Positions 15,074 through 22,950 of a stretch of 56,341 bases of DNA are shown here, one piece after another. Where the stretch lies: the NCBI GenBank assembly GCA_029060305.1, contig JAIDUG010000013.1:1-56341 (forward strand), written 5' to 3'. How positions within the stretch are numbered: the first letter of the stretch is position 1; each line of letters begins with the position of its first letter. This DNA is from Ruminococcus sp. Lineage in GTDB: Bacteria > Bacillota > Clostridia > Oscillospirales > Ruminococcaceae. The notes under the pieces were generated by a model. It saw only the letters and a list, made by a program, of their open reading frames with translations, ran no database searches and had not been told where the DNA came from. A program made the translations under genes and the position numbers.

Positions 15074-17305
15074 TTATATTAATGAAAGCTGATTAGTATC
15101 TCCCAATTCCTTAGCCTTTTTTCCGGAAGACGGTATATTCTCAGTACGATATTTTTCAAGTCCGATATTATCACTGACTTTTTCAACAGAAGCAAGTACA
15201 GCATTTTTCTTCAGTGATATTACTTGCACTCCCTGTGAATCCCTTGTTGTCTTGACAGAAATAATTTCCGTATTTAATAAAAGCGTATTTCCCTCTGAAC
15301 TCCTTAACAATATATCGCAATCTTTCTGAATAAACAAGGCTTTAACAAGCGGTGATTTGTCGGAATATGCTTTTGTAAGTTTCTTACGGTTGGTTTTTGT
15401 TTCGTAGGATTTTAACGGTACTTTTGCAATCTTGCCGTTTTCAAAAAAGAATAATATATAACCACTGTAATCTGTAGTCGTTATAAGAATTTTAAGATTC
15501 TCGCCTTCATCGAATGAAAGTTTAGCCGGTACATAGTCACCCATAAGGCTTGCCTTTGTATCGTCAAAAGCACTTGCCTTTGATTTATAAGCCTGCTCCC
15601 CGTCCGTAATGAAAATAAGTTCCGTTTTATTTGTTGCCTCGAAACTCTGACTTATATAATCCCCCTCTTTGAGTTTGTGTTCACCGCTCATTCTGAGAGA
15701 CTGCGGAGTTATTTTCTTGAAATATCCGCTTGCCGTAACAAATATATTTACTGGATAGTCAGGTGTGTCGTCAACAACCTCTGTATCCTGTTCTGTATAC
15801 TCGTAAATCAATGTTTTTCTTGGCTGTGCATAGTTCTTTATAACGTCCTTTAACTCTTTTATAATTATTTTTCTGATTTTGTTTCTGTCATTCAGAATAT
15901 CTTCCATTTCTGCTATATCTTTTCTGAGACTGTCAACTTCCTCAATACGTCTGAGAATATACTGCTTGTTTATATTACGGAGCTTTATCTCTGCAACGTA
16001 TTCTGCCTGCTCCCTGTCTATATTGAACGTATTTTCAAGATTCGGTACAACGTCATTCTCATTCTGTGTCTCACGGATAATCTTTATAGCTGTATCAAGG
16101 TCAAGAAGAATTTCAGAAAGTGCTTCCAGCAAATGCAACTTTGACTTCTTATTCTGCAAATCGTGATATGTTCTTCTGTGTATACATTCTTCACGGAAAG
16201 CAGTCCATTCTGTAAGAATCTCTCGTACTCCCATTACTTTCGGTGTACCTGCTATCAGTATATTGAAGTTACAAGCATAGTTATCCTGCAAAGGTGTGAG
16301 CCTATAGAGTTTCTGCATAAGTTTTTCAGGGTCTGTACCACGTTTCAGGTCAATAGCTATCTTCAGACCGTCTATATCCGTCTCGTCCCTTATATACGAA
16401 ATCTCTCGTATCTTTCCCGACTTGACAAGCTCAACTATCTTATCTATGATTGCTTCTATCGTCGTTGTGTAAGGAATCTGCGTTATCTCTATACAGTTTG
16501 AAGATTTATCATACCTGTACTGTGAACGTATTTTTATACTTCCTCTGCCCGTCTCGTAAATCTTCCTGAGTTCGTTTTCGTCGTAAAGCATAAGCCCACC
16601 ACTCGGAAAATCCGGTGCTTTAAGTGTTGTAATAATATCGTGGTCGGGATTTTTCATAAGTGCTATTGTCGTCTCACACACTTCCGCAAGATTGAAAGGA
16701 CATACATTACTTGCCATTGATACCGCTATACCTGTATTGGAATTCACAAGAACAGTAGGAAACGTCGCCGGAAGTAAAGTCGGTTCTTGCATAGTGTTGT
16801 CGTAATTCGGTACAAAGTCAACTGTTTCCTTGTCTATGTCACGGAAAAGCTCATTACATATCTTTTCCAGTTTCACTTCCGTGTAACGTGGTGCGGCAAA
16901 GTGCATTTTACTTGAATATGCCTTACCGAAATTTCCCTTTGAATCTATATAAGGGTGCAGTAAAGATTCGTTACCTCTCGTCATTCTTACAAGAGTTTCA
17001 TATATAGCCTGGTCGCCGTGCGGATTGAGTTTCATAGTTTCGCCGACCACATTTGCGGACTTTGAACGCTCCTTATCAGGATTGAGAAGTCCCCTTTTAT
17101 ACATCATATAAAGAAGTTTACGGTGTGATGGTTTGAAACCATCAATTTCAGGTAATGCCCTCGATATAATAACGCTCATCGCATACGGCATATAGTTCTT
17201 TTTAAGGGTGTCAGTAATCTTTTCTTCTACCACACTTCCCGACCCCTCTATATATGCCTCGTGTCTGAAAACCTTTTTTTCAGGTATCTGTTTTTTTCTT
17301 GCCAT
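15074..17305 (-). CDS. Type IIA DNA topoisomerase subunit A (ParC-like)
   Basis: 743 aa. It is the breakage-reunion subunit of an ATP-dependent topoisomerase that passes one duplex through another. The catalytic tyrosine is Tyr141 in HFAAPRYTEVKL; the DNA gate has SRALPEIDGFKPSHRKLLY at 48-66. A coiled-coil tower lies at ~390-500 and a C-terminal domain follows from ~500 with beta-pinwheel-like repeats (DGEQAYKSKASAF, ENGKIAKVPLKSYE). Its partner is the ParE-like subunit encoded at 19085-21064, separated by a DUF6688 gene. The sequence differs from typical GyrA (no long GyrA-box-type tail seen) and fits a topoisomerase IV-like second enzyme. The upstream 311 bases hold two copies of a promoter-like repeat. 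Confidence 0.9.
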   Translation of the reverse strand: MARKKQIPEKKVFRHEAYIEGSGSVVEEKITDTLKKNYMPYAMSVIISRALPEIDGFKPSHRKLLYMMYKRGLLNPDKERSKSANVVGETMKLNPHGDQAIYETLVRMTRGNESLLHPYIDSKGNFGKAYSSKMHFAAPRYTEVKLEKICNELFRDIDKETVDFVPNYDNTMQEPTLLPATFPTVLVNSNTGIAVSMASNVCPFNLAEVCETTIALMKNPDHDIITTLKAPDFPSGGLMLYDENELRKIYETGRGSIKIRSQYRYDKSSNCIEITQIPYTTTIEAIIDKIVELVKSGKIREISYIRDETDIDGLKIAIDLKRGTDPEKLMQKLYRLTPLQDNYACNFNILIAGTPKVMGVREILTEWTAFREECIHRRTYHDLQNKKSKLHLLEALSEILLDLDTAIKIIRETQNENDVVPNLENTFNIDREQAEYVAEIKLRNINKQYILRRIEEVDSLRKDIAEMEDILNDRNKIRKIIIKELKDVIKNYAQPRKTLIYEYTEQDTEVVDDTPDYPVNIFVTASGYFKKITPQSLRMSGEHKLKEGDYISQSFEATNKTELIFITDGEQAYKSKASAFDDTKASLMGDYVPAKLSFDEGENLKILITTTDYSGYILFFFENGKIAKVPLKSYETKTNRKKLTKAYSDKSPLVKALFIQKDCDILLRSSEGNTLLLNTEIISVKTTRDSQGVQVISLKKNAVLASVEKVSDNIGLEKYRTENIPSSGKKAKELGDTNQLSLI

Positions 17306-17332
17306 TTTAAAAATCTCCTTTTATATTTTTAA

Positions 17333-17466
17333 CCTGCTCCTGTAGTGTAGTCAGGTATATTTTATTGTGCAATATTTATAGTGTGTATACCGCTCCGAAA
17401 CAACCTCATTTGTGCATTTTCAACAAAATATACTTTTTTATAGCTGTTTCCGCCTGCTCCGGAAAC
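17333..17466 (-). promoter_or_regulatory. Leader with GGAGCAGG motifs upstream of the ParC-like gene
   Basis: On the minus strand GGAGCAGG occurs at 17333-17340 near the ribosome site and at 17452-17460 as the exact loop of a hairpin whose arms GTTTCC and GGAAAC pair (17446-17451, 17461-17466). The same nonamer forms terminator arms of both topoisomerase genes. It may be a cis-acting RNA element; no known riboswitch is recognised. Confidence 0.35.
17365..17416 (-). repeat. Promoter-like 52-bp repeat, copy A
   Basis: On the minus strand: TTGTTT, 17 bases containing GCGGTATACACAC, then TATAAA, then ATTGCACAA. It is similar over its whole length to copies B and C and is positioned to drive the ParC-like gene. 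Confidence 0.6.
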
Positions 17467-17532
17467 GTCTCTGAACGTTTTTTATGGTTTTTTCGGTGTT
17501 TTTTGGTGACAATTCGTTGAAATCCGTGATTT

Positions 17533-17584
17533 TTGTGCATAATTCATAGTGTACCTACCGCCCAGAAACAAACTCACTTGTATA
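17533..17584 (-). repeat. Promoter-like 52-bp repeat, copy B
   Basis: On the minus strand: TACAAGTGAG, TTGTTT, a 17-base spacer containing GCGGTAGGTACAC, TATGAA and TTATGCACAAAAA. Same orientation as copy A, 168 bases further upstream of the ParC-like gene and 33 bases past the DUF6688 stop. Confidence 0.6.
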
Positions 17585-17616
17585 CTATACACAAAAATTT
17601 CCGTATTGCAGAGGTA

Positions 17617-18945
17617 TTAAATTTTATTTTTTACCTTATATTCCGAATACTGTACCGCTATTCTGTTTTCCGGCTGAATGTCAAACATATACAATACAGA
17701 TAAGAATATATATTCAAGCGGTTTCATTACGATATAGACTATATCCGCTTTTGTACGTGTAGTTATGTGCCTTGATATCGGATAACCGTATTTGTTATAG
17801 AAATTTCTTATTATGCGGTGAGACTTCGGCAGACGTTCTTGTATGAGGTCTTCAAAGGCGTTTGCTATAAGCAACTGTCTGTTGACTACTATTTTCTTGT
17901 TCAGACGTATTCCGTAACGTATCGGCTTGACTATTTTTTCGTGACCGCCGGAAGCAACCGTACATAAATAATGTCCGTCATACTCTATAGGCGGTGGCGG
18001 TATCTGTGTGGAAAAAGTCCAGTCGGCAGTCATCGTGAACGCTTTTATAAAACCGTCAGCACCCTGTCCGAGAAGTATATACAGTATCTCACATATCACG
18101 ATTACCGGAAGTATCAACATAAAGCTGAATTTAGTCATACCTGATACTGTTGACATTATTTTATGTAACTTCTCCCCTGCTTTCGTCCTGAATACCGTCT
18201 CACGTTCATTTGCAAGCCTTACCTGCTCTGTTATGTGATAGTGTATACGTCTTGCGGAAATTATTATCAGATTGAAATAGTAAAGATAAAACATCATAAA
18301 AGCAGGTTCAAAGTTCTTTATCATCTGAACGTACATTATCCCGATAAGCAACAACATTATTGAAGTAAACGCTATACACAATGCGGACTGCAATGGTGGT
18401 GTTTTTTCGGGTTTGCGTACACACAGTAATATCATACTTATAAAGCCTATAACCATTACCCACTTTATTATAGCACCGTATTCATTGTGTAGAACAGCGT
18501 GGTACTCTCCGATGTATACAGCTTCTGTATAGTCCATTCCGGTCATACCTCCGCCCATTACACTATCGCCAATCATACCCAAAAGCAACAGATGATAAAA
18601 TCCACCTATAAGGATTGTTGAAAGGTCGGTATCTATTGACGTATATCTGTTTTTTATCAGGTTTATAATATTGAAGTCCGTGAGCATTAACGGTAACCAC
18701 ACAAACGGTACACCAAAAATAAAGGCAAGAACAAATCCGTATAATGAATGGTCATACGTTGCAAATATAAATAAAGTCAACAGAAAGTTTACTACTACCA
18801 TAGCCAAACCAATATTTTTGCGTTCAGTCTTTTTTTCCTCTGTAAGTTCAGACTGTATCAACAGATTGACGGTTATATTAAACGACTTCTTTATACAAAG
18901 TACAACTACAGCTATATAAAAAGTAATAAAAAAAACTATATGCAT
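17617..18945 (-). CDS. DUF6688 family membrane protein
   Basis: 442 aa. The N-terminal two thirds contain about seven hydrophobic segments (residues ~2-20, ~48-66, ~69-90, ~110-128, ~160-178, ~190-210, ~215-230) and another at ~275-292. The C-terminal cytoplasmic or extracellular part carries the family hallmark: YLCTVASGGHEKIVKPIR, then VVNRQLLIANAFEDLI and a HRIIRNFYNKYGYPISRHI segment. The conserved Cys, His and Asn/Arg residues look catalytic or metal-binding, but no function is established. It is inserted between the two subunits of a topoisomerase IV-like enzyme on the same strand, flanked by copies B and C of a promoter-like repeat, so shared regulation is likely. Confidence 0.8.
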   Translation of the reverse strand: MHIVFFITFYIAVVVLCIKKSFNITVNLLIQSELTEEKKTERKNIGLAMVVVNFLLTLFIFATYDHSLYGFVLAFIFGVPFVWLPLMLTDFNIINLIKNRYTSIDTDLSTILIGGFYHLLLLGMIGDSVMGGGMTGMDYTEAVYIGEYHAVLHNEYGAIIKWVMVIGFISMILLCVRKPEKTPPLQSALCIAFTSIMLLLIGIMYVQMIKNFEPAFMMFYLYYFNLIIISARRIHYHITEQVRLANERETVFRTKAGEKLHKIMSTVSGMTKFSFMLILPVIVICEILYILLGQGADGFIKAFTMTADWTFSTQIPPPPIEYDGHYLCTVASGGHEKIVKPIRYGIRLNKKIVVNRQLLIANAFEDLIQERLPKSHRIIRNFYNKYGYPISRHITTRTKADIVYIVMKPLEYIFLSVLYMFDIQPENRIAVQYSEYKVKNKI

Positions 18946-18975
18946 TAAAAATCACCTCTTTTCTTGTTGAGATTG

Positions 18976-19026
18976 TACAAGTGGTTAAGTTTCCGTCCGG
19001 TAGGCACACTATGAATTATGCACAAA
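18976..19026 (+). repeat. Promoter-like 52-bp repeat, copy C (opposite strand)
   Basis: On the plus strand: TACAAGTGG, AAGTTT, a 17-base spacer containing CCGGTAGGCACAC, TATGAA and TTATGCACAAAAAT. From the conserved CGGTAGG onward it matches copy B almost base for base but faces the other way. If active it would start a short transcript running through the hairpin at 19035-19075 and antisense to the end of the ParE-like gene. Confidence 0.55.
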
Positions 19027-19034
19027 AATATATA

Positions 19035-19075
19035 AGCCTGCTCCGGTTATGGATTTATTCAGATTTGGAGCAGGC
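19035..19075 (-). terminator. Terminator of the ParE-like gene
   Basis: GCCTGCTCC (19035-19043) and GGAGCAGGC (19067-19075) are a perfect inverted repeat around an AT-rich loop, ten bases past the stop codon; a T-rich tract follows on the minus strand. Arms are identical to those of the ParC-like terminator. Confidence 0.75.
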
Positions 19076-19084
19076 ACGAAAAAT

Positions 19085-21064
19085 TCAGCTTATGTCAGCG
19101 AGTTCAAGATAGTCAGCACCATATTCCGAAATATACTGTTTTCTTCCCTGTAAGTCGTCACCTAAAAGCATTTCAAAGACCTCAGCAGATTCGGTTATAT
19201 CGTCAGCAGTTACCTTGATTAAACGTCTTGTATCTGGATTCATAGTAGTCAGTGACATCATATCAGGCTCATTTTCACCCAGTCCCTTTGAACGCTGTAT
19301 AGTATACTTCTTATTGCCTATCATTTTCAGAATATGTTGTTTTTCCTGTTCGGTGTATGCAAAGTACGTTTTATCCTTTGTGTTTATCTCAAACAACGGC
19401 GATTCAGCTATATACACGTAACCTTTTTCAATAAGCGTGGGAGTAAGCCTGTAAAGCATAGTAAGAATAAGTGTTCTAATTTGGAAGCCGTCAACATCAG
19501 CGTCGGTGCATATTACAATCTTACTCCAGCGGAAATTGGCTATATTGAACGTCGAGAGGTCTTTGTTAGCTTTTGTGTTTACCTCTACTCCGCAACCGAG
19601 TACTTTTATAAGGTCTGTAATTATTTCGCTCTTGAATATCTTAGTATACTCCGCTTTGAGACAGTTAAGAATTTTACCCCTTACAGGAATTATTGCCTGA
19701 AACTCCGCATCACGTGCAAGTTTTACAGAACCTAACGCCGAATCACCCTCAACTATATATATTTCACGTCGTGTAACGTCCTTTGTTCTACAGTCAACAA
19801 ACTTATCAACCATATTTGACAAATCAATACTTCCCGTAAGTTTTTTCTTTACGTTAAGACGGACTTTTTCAGCATTTTCCCTGCTCCTCTTGTTTATCAG
19901 AACCTGCTCAGAAATTTTCTGTGCTTCGTCGGGATTCTCAATGAAGTATATTTCAAGCTGATGTTTAAGAAATTCAGTCATCGCCTCACGGATAAACTTG
20001 TTTGTAATAGCTTTTTTAGTCTGATTCTCGTATGAAGTCTGAGTTGAGAATGATGAAGAGACAAGTATCAGACATTCCTCAACGTCCACATAAGTTATTT
20101 TACTTTCGTTCTTCTGATAACCGTTATTCTGCTTTATGAAACTGTCAATCTGATATACAAAAGCACGTTTGACAGCATCTTCCGGAGAACCGCCGTGTTC
20201 AAGGAAACTTGAGTTGTGATAATATTCAGTCAGTTTTATCTTGTTTGAAAAAGTTACTGCAACGTCAAGTTTCACCTTGTATTCAGATTTGTCGTCACGG
20301 TCACGACCTTTTTTTTCTGCCGACCAGTGCTGAACAGATGTCAACGCTTTGTCCCCTGCTATTTCGTTAACATAGTCAGTTATACCGTTGTGATATATAA
20401 ACTCTGTTTCAGTAAAGTCACCTGTTTCATTTTCGGAACGGAAAACAAAAAGTATATCAGGATTCACTACAGCCTGCCTTTTGAGAATATCGCAGAAATA
20501 CTGGTCTGATACTGATATATCGGTGAAAACTTCCAAATCAGGTCGCCAGCGTGTTTTTGTACCTGTCAGTTTTCTGTTGCAAGGCTCTTTGTGAAGTCCG
20601 CCGACGTTGTTTCCCTTTTCAAAGTGCAGATTGTATTTGAAGCCGTCACGTATTACCTCAACGTCCATAAACTCAGAAGAAAACTGAGTAGCACAAAGTC
20701 CGAGACCGTTAAGTCCCAGTGAATACTCATAGGATTCTGCCGTGTCGTCGTATTTGCCACCGGCGTAGAGTTCACAGTAGACGAGTTCCCAGTTGTAACG
20801 CTGTTCGTTGTTGTTGAAATCCACAGGACAGCCACGTCCGAAATCCTCAACTTCTATATCGTGGTTTCTGTAATGTGTAACTATTATCTTGTTGCCGTAA
20901 CCCTCACGGGCTTCATCTATTGAGTTTGATATAACCTCGAATACTGAGTGTTCACAGCCGTCAAGACCATCCGAACCGAATATTACAGCAGGACGTTTTC
21001 TTACCTTGTCAGCACCTTTAAGCATGGTAATGCTGTCGTTTCCGTAATCTTTTTTGTTAGCCAT
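19085..21064 (-). CDS. Type IIA DNA topoisomerase subunit B (ParE/GyrB-like)
   Basis: 659 aa from the ATG at 21064, with GAGAGGAAAGG upstream; the frame extends to 21148 through a consensus promoter, so the longer start is rejected. The GHKL ATPase domain has EVISNSIDEA (~48-57), DFGRGCPVD (~80) and LGLNGLGLCATQFSS. The transducer domain follows, then the Toprim domain with IVEGDSALG (~440) and DADVDGFQIRTL (~525). Compared with standard GyrB (DNGRGIP, EGDSAGG) several motif positions differ, which supports a divergent topoisomerase IV-like paralogue. The partner A subunit is at 15074-17305. It is divergent from sigK. Confidence 0.9.
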   Translation of the reverse strand: MANKKDYGNDSITMLKGADKVRKRPAVIFGSDGLDGCEHSVFEVISNSIDEAREGYGNKIIVTHYRNHDIEVEDFGRGCPVDFNNNEQRYNWELVYCELYAGGKYDDTAESYEYSLGLNGLGLCATQFSSEFMDVEVIRDGFKYNLHFEKGNNVGGLHKEPCNRKLTGTKTRWRPDLEVFTDISVSDQYFCDILKRQAVVNPDILFVFRSENETGDFTETEFIYHNGITDYVNEIAGDKALTSVQHWSAEKKGRDRDDKSEYKVKLDVAVTFSNKIKLTEYYHNSSFLEHGGSPEDAVKRAFVYQIDSFIKQNNGYQKNESKITYVDVEECLILVSSSFSTQTSYENQTKKAITNKFIREAMTEFLKHQLEIYFIENPDEAQKISEQVLINKRSRENAEKVRLNVKKKLTGSIDLSNMVDKFVDCRTKDVTRREIYIVEGDSALGSVKLARDAEFQAIIPVRGKILNCLKAEYTKIFKSEIITDLIKVLGCGVEVNTKANKDLSTFNIANFRWSKIVICTDADVDGFQIRTLILTMLYRLTPTLIEKGYVYIAESPLFEINTKDKTYFAYTEQEKQHILKMIGNKKYTIQRSKGLGENEPDMMSLTTMNPDTRRLIKVTADDITESAEVFEMLLGDDLQGRKQYISEYGADYLELADIS

Positions 21065-21104
21065 AACTATACCTTTCCTCTCTTTTCTAAAAAGTTTCCT
21101 TAAT

Positions 21105-21133
21105 ATCATAACACATTTTATAATGTTTTGCAA
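21105..21133 (-). promoter_or_regulatory. Sigma-A promoter of the ParE-like gene
   Basis: On the minus strand: TTGCAA (21128-21133), 17-base spacer, TATGAT (21105-21110), 41 bases before the chosen ATG. Confidence 0.7.
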
Positions 21134-21202
21134 GAAAAAAATTTTCATAAAAAGAACTATTGTTCAAGCCATTGTGCATATATATTTCGGGAGGTGATAT
21201 AA

Positions 21203-21886
21203 ATGTTTATAGAAATTATTAAAAACCTTTTTTTCTTTGCACTGCATGTAGAGGGAAATAATGCTTTCCCGAAACCGCTTTCAAAAAAAGAGGAGGAAGA
21301 ATGTTTCAAGAAAATGGCTGAGGGCGACAAATCCGCACGTAACAAGCTGATAGAACACAATTTACGACTTGTTGCACATATAGTAAAGAAATACGCTAAT
21401 ACAGTCTCTGAGCAGGACGAATTAATTTCCGTAGGTACAATCGGGCTGATAAAAGCGGTATCAACTTTCGACTATACAAACGGTGCGAAATTTGCTACTT
21501 ATGCAAGCAGATGTATAGAAAATGAAATACTTATGAGTTTCCGTTCAGCAAAGAAAACAGCCGGTGATGTGTATATAAACGAGCCTGTGGAATTTGATAA
21601 GGACGGAAACGCTCTGACTTTGATAGACCTGATTGACGACGGTGTGAATATTCATGAACAGGTTGATTTGTTGATACGTTCAAGACAGTTATATGCTTTT
21701 CTTGACAAGTGTCTTGACAAACGTGAGCTTGAAATTATAGTGTACCGTTACGGACTGTACGGAAAAAGTCCGCACACACAGAGTGAAACTTCCAAAAAAC
21801 TTAATATCTCACGTTCATATGTATCAAGGCTTGAAAAGAAAGCTATTGAAAAACTTAAGAAGATGTACGATACAACGCCGTTCTGA
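21203..21886 (+). CDS. sigK: Sporulation sigma factor SigK
   Basis: 227 aa, preceded by GGGAGGTGAT. It is the late mother-cell sigma factor of endospore formation. The hydrophobic N-terminal pro-sequence (FIEIIKNLFFFALHV) precedes NAFPKPLS, where processing of pro-SigK occurs in Bacilli. Region 2 reads LIEHNLRLVAHIVKKYAN, then LISVGTIGLIKAV and FATYASRCIENEILM, diagnostic of SigK. Region 4 ends in the helix-turn-helix NISRSYVSRLEKKAIEKL. The gene is uninterrupted, with no skin-type element. An extended AT-rich gap upstream contains a possible mother-cell promoter (ACTATTG, 14 bases, CATATATA), which is uncertain. The M50 protease at 46194 is the RseP type, not clearly the SpoIVFB processing enzyme. 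Confidence 0.93.
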   Translation: MFIEIIKNLFFFALHVEGNNAFPKPLSKKEEEECFKKMAEGDKSARNKLIEHNLRLVAHIVKKYANTVSEQDELISVGTIGLIKAVSTFDYTNGAKFATYASRCIENEILMSFRSAKKTAGDVYINEPVEFDKDGNALTLIDLIDDGVNIHEQVDLLIRSRQLYAFLDKCLDKRELEIIVYRYGLYGKSPHTQSETSKKLNISRSYVSRLEKKAIEKLKKMYDTTPF

Positions 21887-21894
21887 ACGCAAAA

Positions 21895-21933
21895 AAACAG
21901 ACCTGCTTATGATTGTCAGGTCTGTTTGTATTT
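21895..21933. terminator. Bidirectional terminator after sigK
   Basis: AAACAGACCTG (21895-21905) and CAGGTCTGTTT (21917-21927) form a perfect 11-bp stem; T-rich downstream in plus and A-run upstream serving the convergent DnaI-like gene. Confidence 0.9.
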
Positions 21934-21945
21934 TATCTTATGTTT

Positions 21946-22950
21946 TCATAATATGTCATCGTCCTGTTCCGTATCTGTATATACATTATTTTTCTTTTCT
22001 TTCTGTTTTTTGTAACGAATGTCAGTTCCTGTAAATTCAAAACGTATATACATAGTAAAAAGACGTGATGACACTCTTTCTTCATATCGGTCAGTAATTT
22101 CATATTTGTCAAGATTGGTACTTATTATAGTAGGCTTTGAATGATTGAGACGTGTATTTATTATATTATATATTGTTGAAGTATAAAAAGGGGTTGTGTA
22201 TTCAGTACCCAAATCGTCAAGAATCAATAAATCTGACTGCATAACAAGGTCAGTCATATCAGAAACATAATCACGGCTGAAATGTTCCTTTTCGATTTCG
22301 TGCAGAATATTTATAGCAGAATCATAGACAACGCTGTATCCCTTTTCAAGTACTTTATTTGCAACGGCAAGGGAAAGATGAGTTTTTCCTAAACCGGTTT
22401 TTCCTGTCAGAATAAGACTTTTAGATTTTGGTGTGAAATTTTCTGCATATCTTTGCATTGCTTCTAAAATTGTTTTCATTGTAAAATAAGAATCACCCTC
22501 ATAATATGACAAATCAAAAGTATCAAATCCGGAAAGTTCAAGATTTGAATGTTTGTTCATTTCGTCTGCCTCAAGTTTTCCGCAAAGTTTTATAAGACAA
22601 TCACAAATCACGGACTTCTCACCATATCCGGTATCATTGCATTTCGTGCAGTTATAATGAATTTCAAGATAGTCAGCAGGATAACCGTTATTAACAAGAA
22701 GACGCCTTGAATTTGCCTGTGCATAAATATTACTGCGTTTAAGTTTTTCAATTCTTTGCGGTATATCTGTTCCACCCGATGTATATATCTTTATAAGTTC
22801 TTTTCCCGCACTTGCAATTTGAGCATTGAATGCCTGTATTTCAGGAATCCTTTTGTTTATTTCACTTATCCTGTGTTCATTTTCTATAACAGCATTCTGT
22901 CGCCTTTTCTGTAAAATTATCTGTGCTTTTTCAAATATTTCAGATTTCAT
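21946..22950 (-). CDS. DnaI/DnaC-type helicase loader ATPase
   Basis: 334 aa. An N-terminal coiled-coil/helicase-binding part (1-100) is followed by a zinc-binding region with CTKCNDTGYG and CDCLIKLCGK (~100-125). An AAA+ module then has Walker A LTGKTGLGKTHLS (~183), Walker B LLILDDLGTEY (~247), sensor ISTNLDKYEI and the arginine-finger region YEERVSSRLF. This is the layout of B. subtilis DnaI, which loads the replicative helicase on DNA. It overlaps the upstream DnaD-domain gene by 11 bases, matching the functional link between DnaD- and DnaI-type loaders. The C-terminal acidic tail is unremarkable. Confidence 0.9.
   Translation of the reverse strand: MKSEIFEKAQIILQKRRQNAVIENEHRISEINKRIPEIQAFNAQIASAGKELIKIYTSGGTDIPQRIEKLKRSNIYAQANSRRLLVNNGYPADYLEIHYNCTKCNDTGYGEKSVICDCLIKLCGKLEADEMNKHSNLELSGFDTFDLSYYEGDSYFTMKTILEAMQRYAENFTPKSKSLILTGKTGLGKTHLSLAVANKVLEKGYSVVYDSAINILHEIEKEHFSRDYVSDMTDLVMQSDLLILDDLGTEYTTPFYTSTIYNIINTRLNHSKPTIISTNLDKYEITDRYEERVSSRLFTMYIRFEFTGTDIRYKKQKEKKNNVYTDTEQDDDIL

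Noticed and set aside
21154..21185. SigE/SigK-type promoter upstream of sigK (ACTATTG, 14 bases, CATATATA)
   Set aside because: Expected biologically, but the match is too loose in AT-rich DNA to list as a feature.
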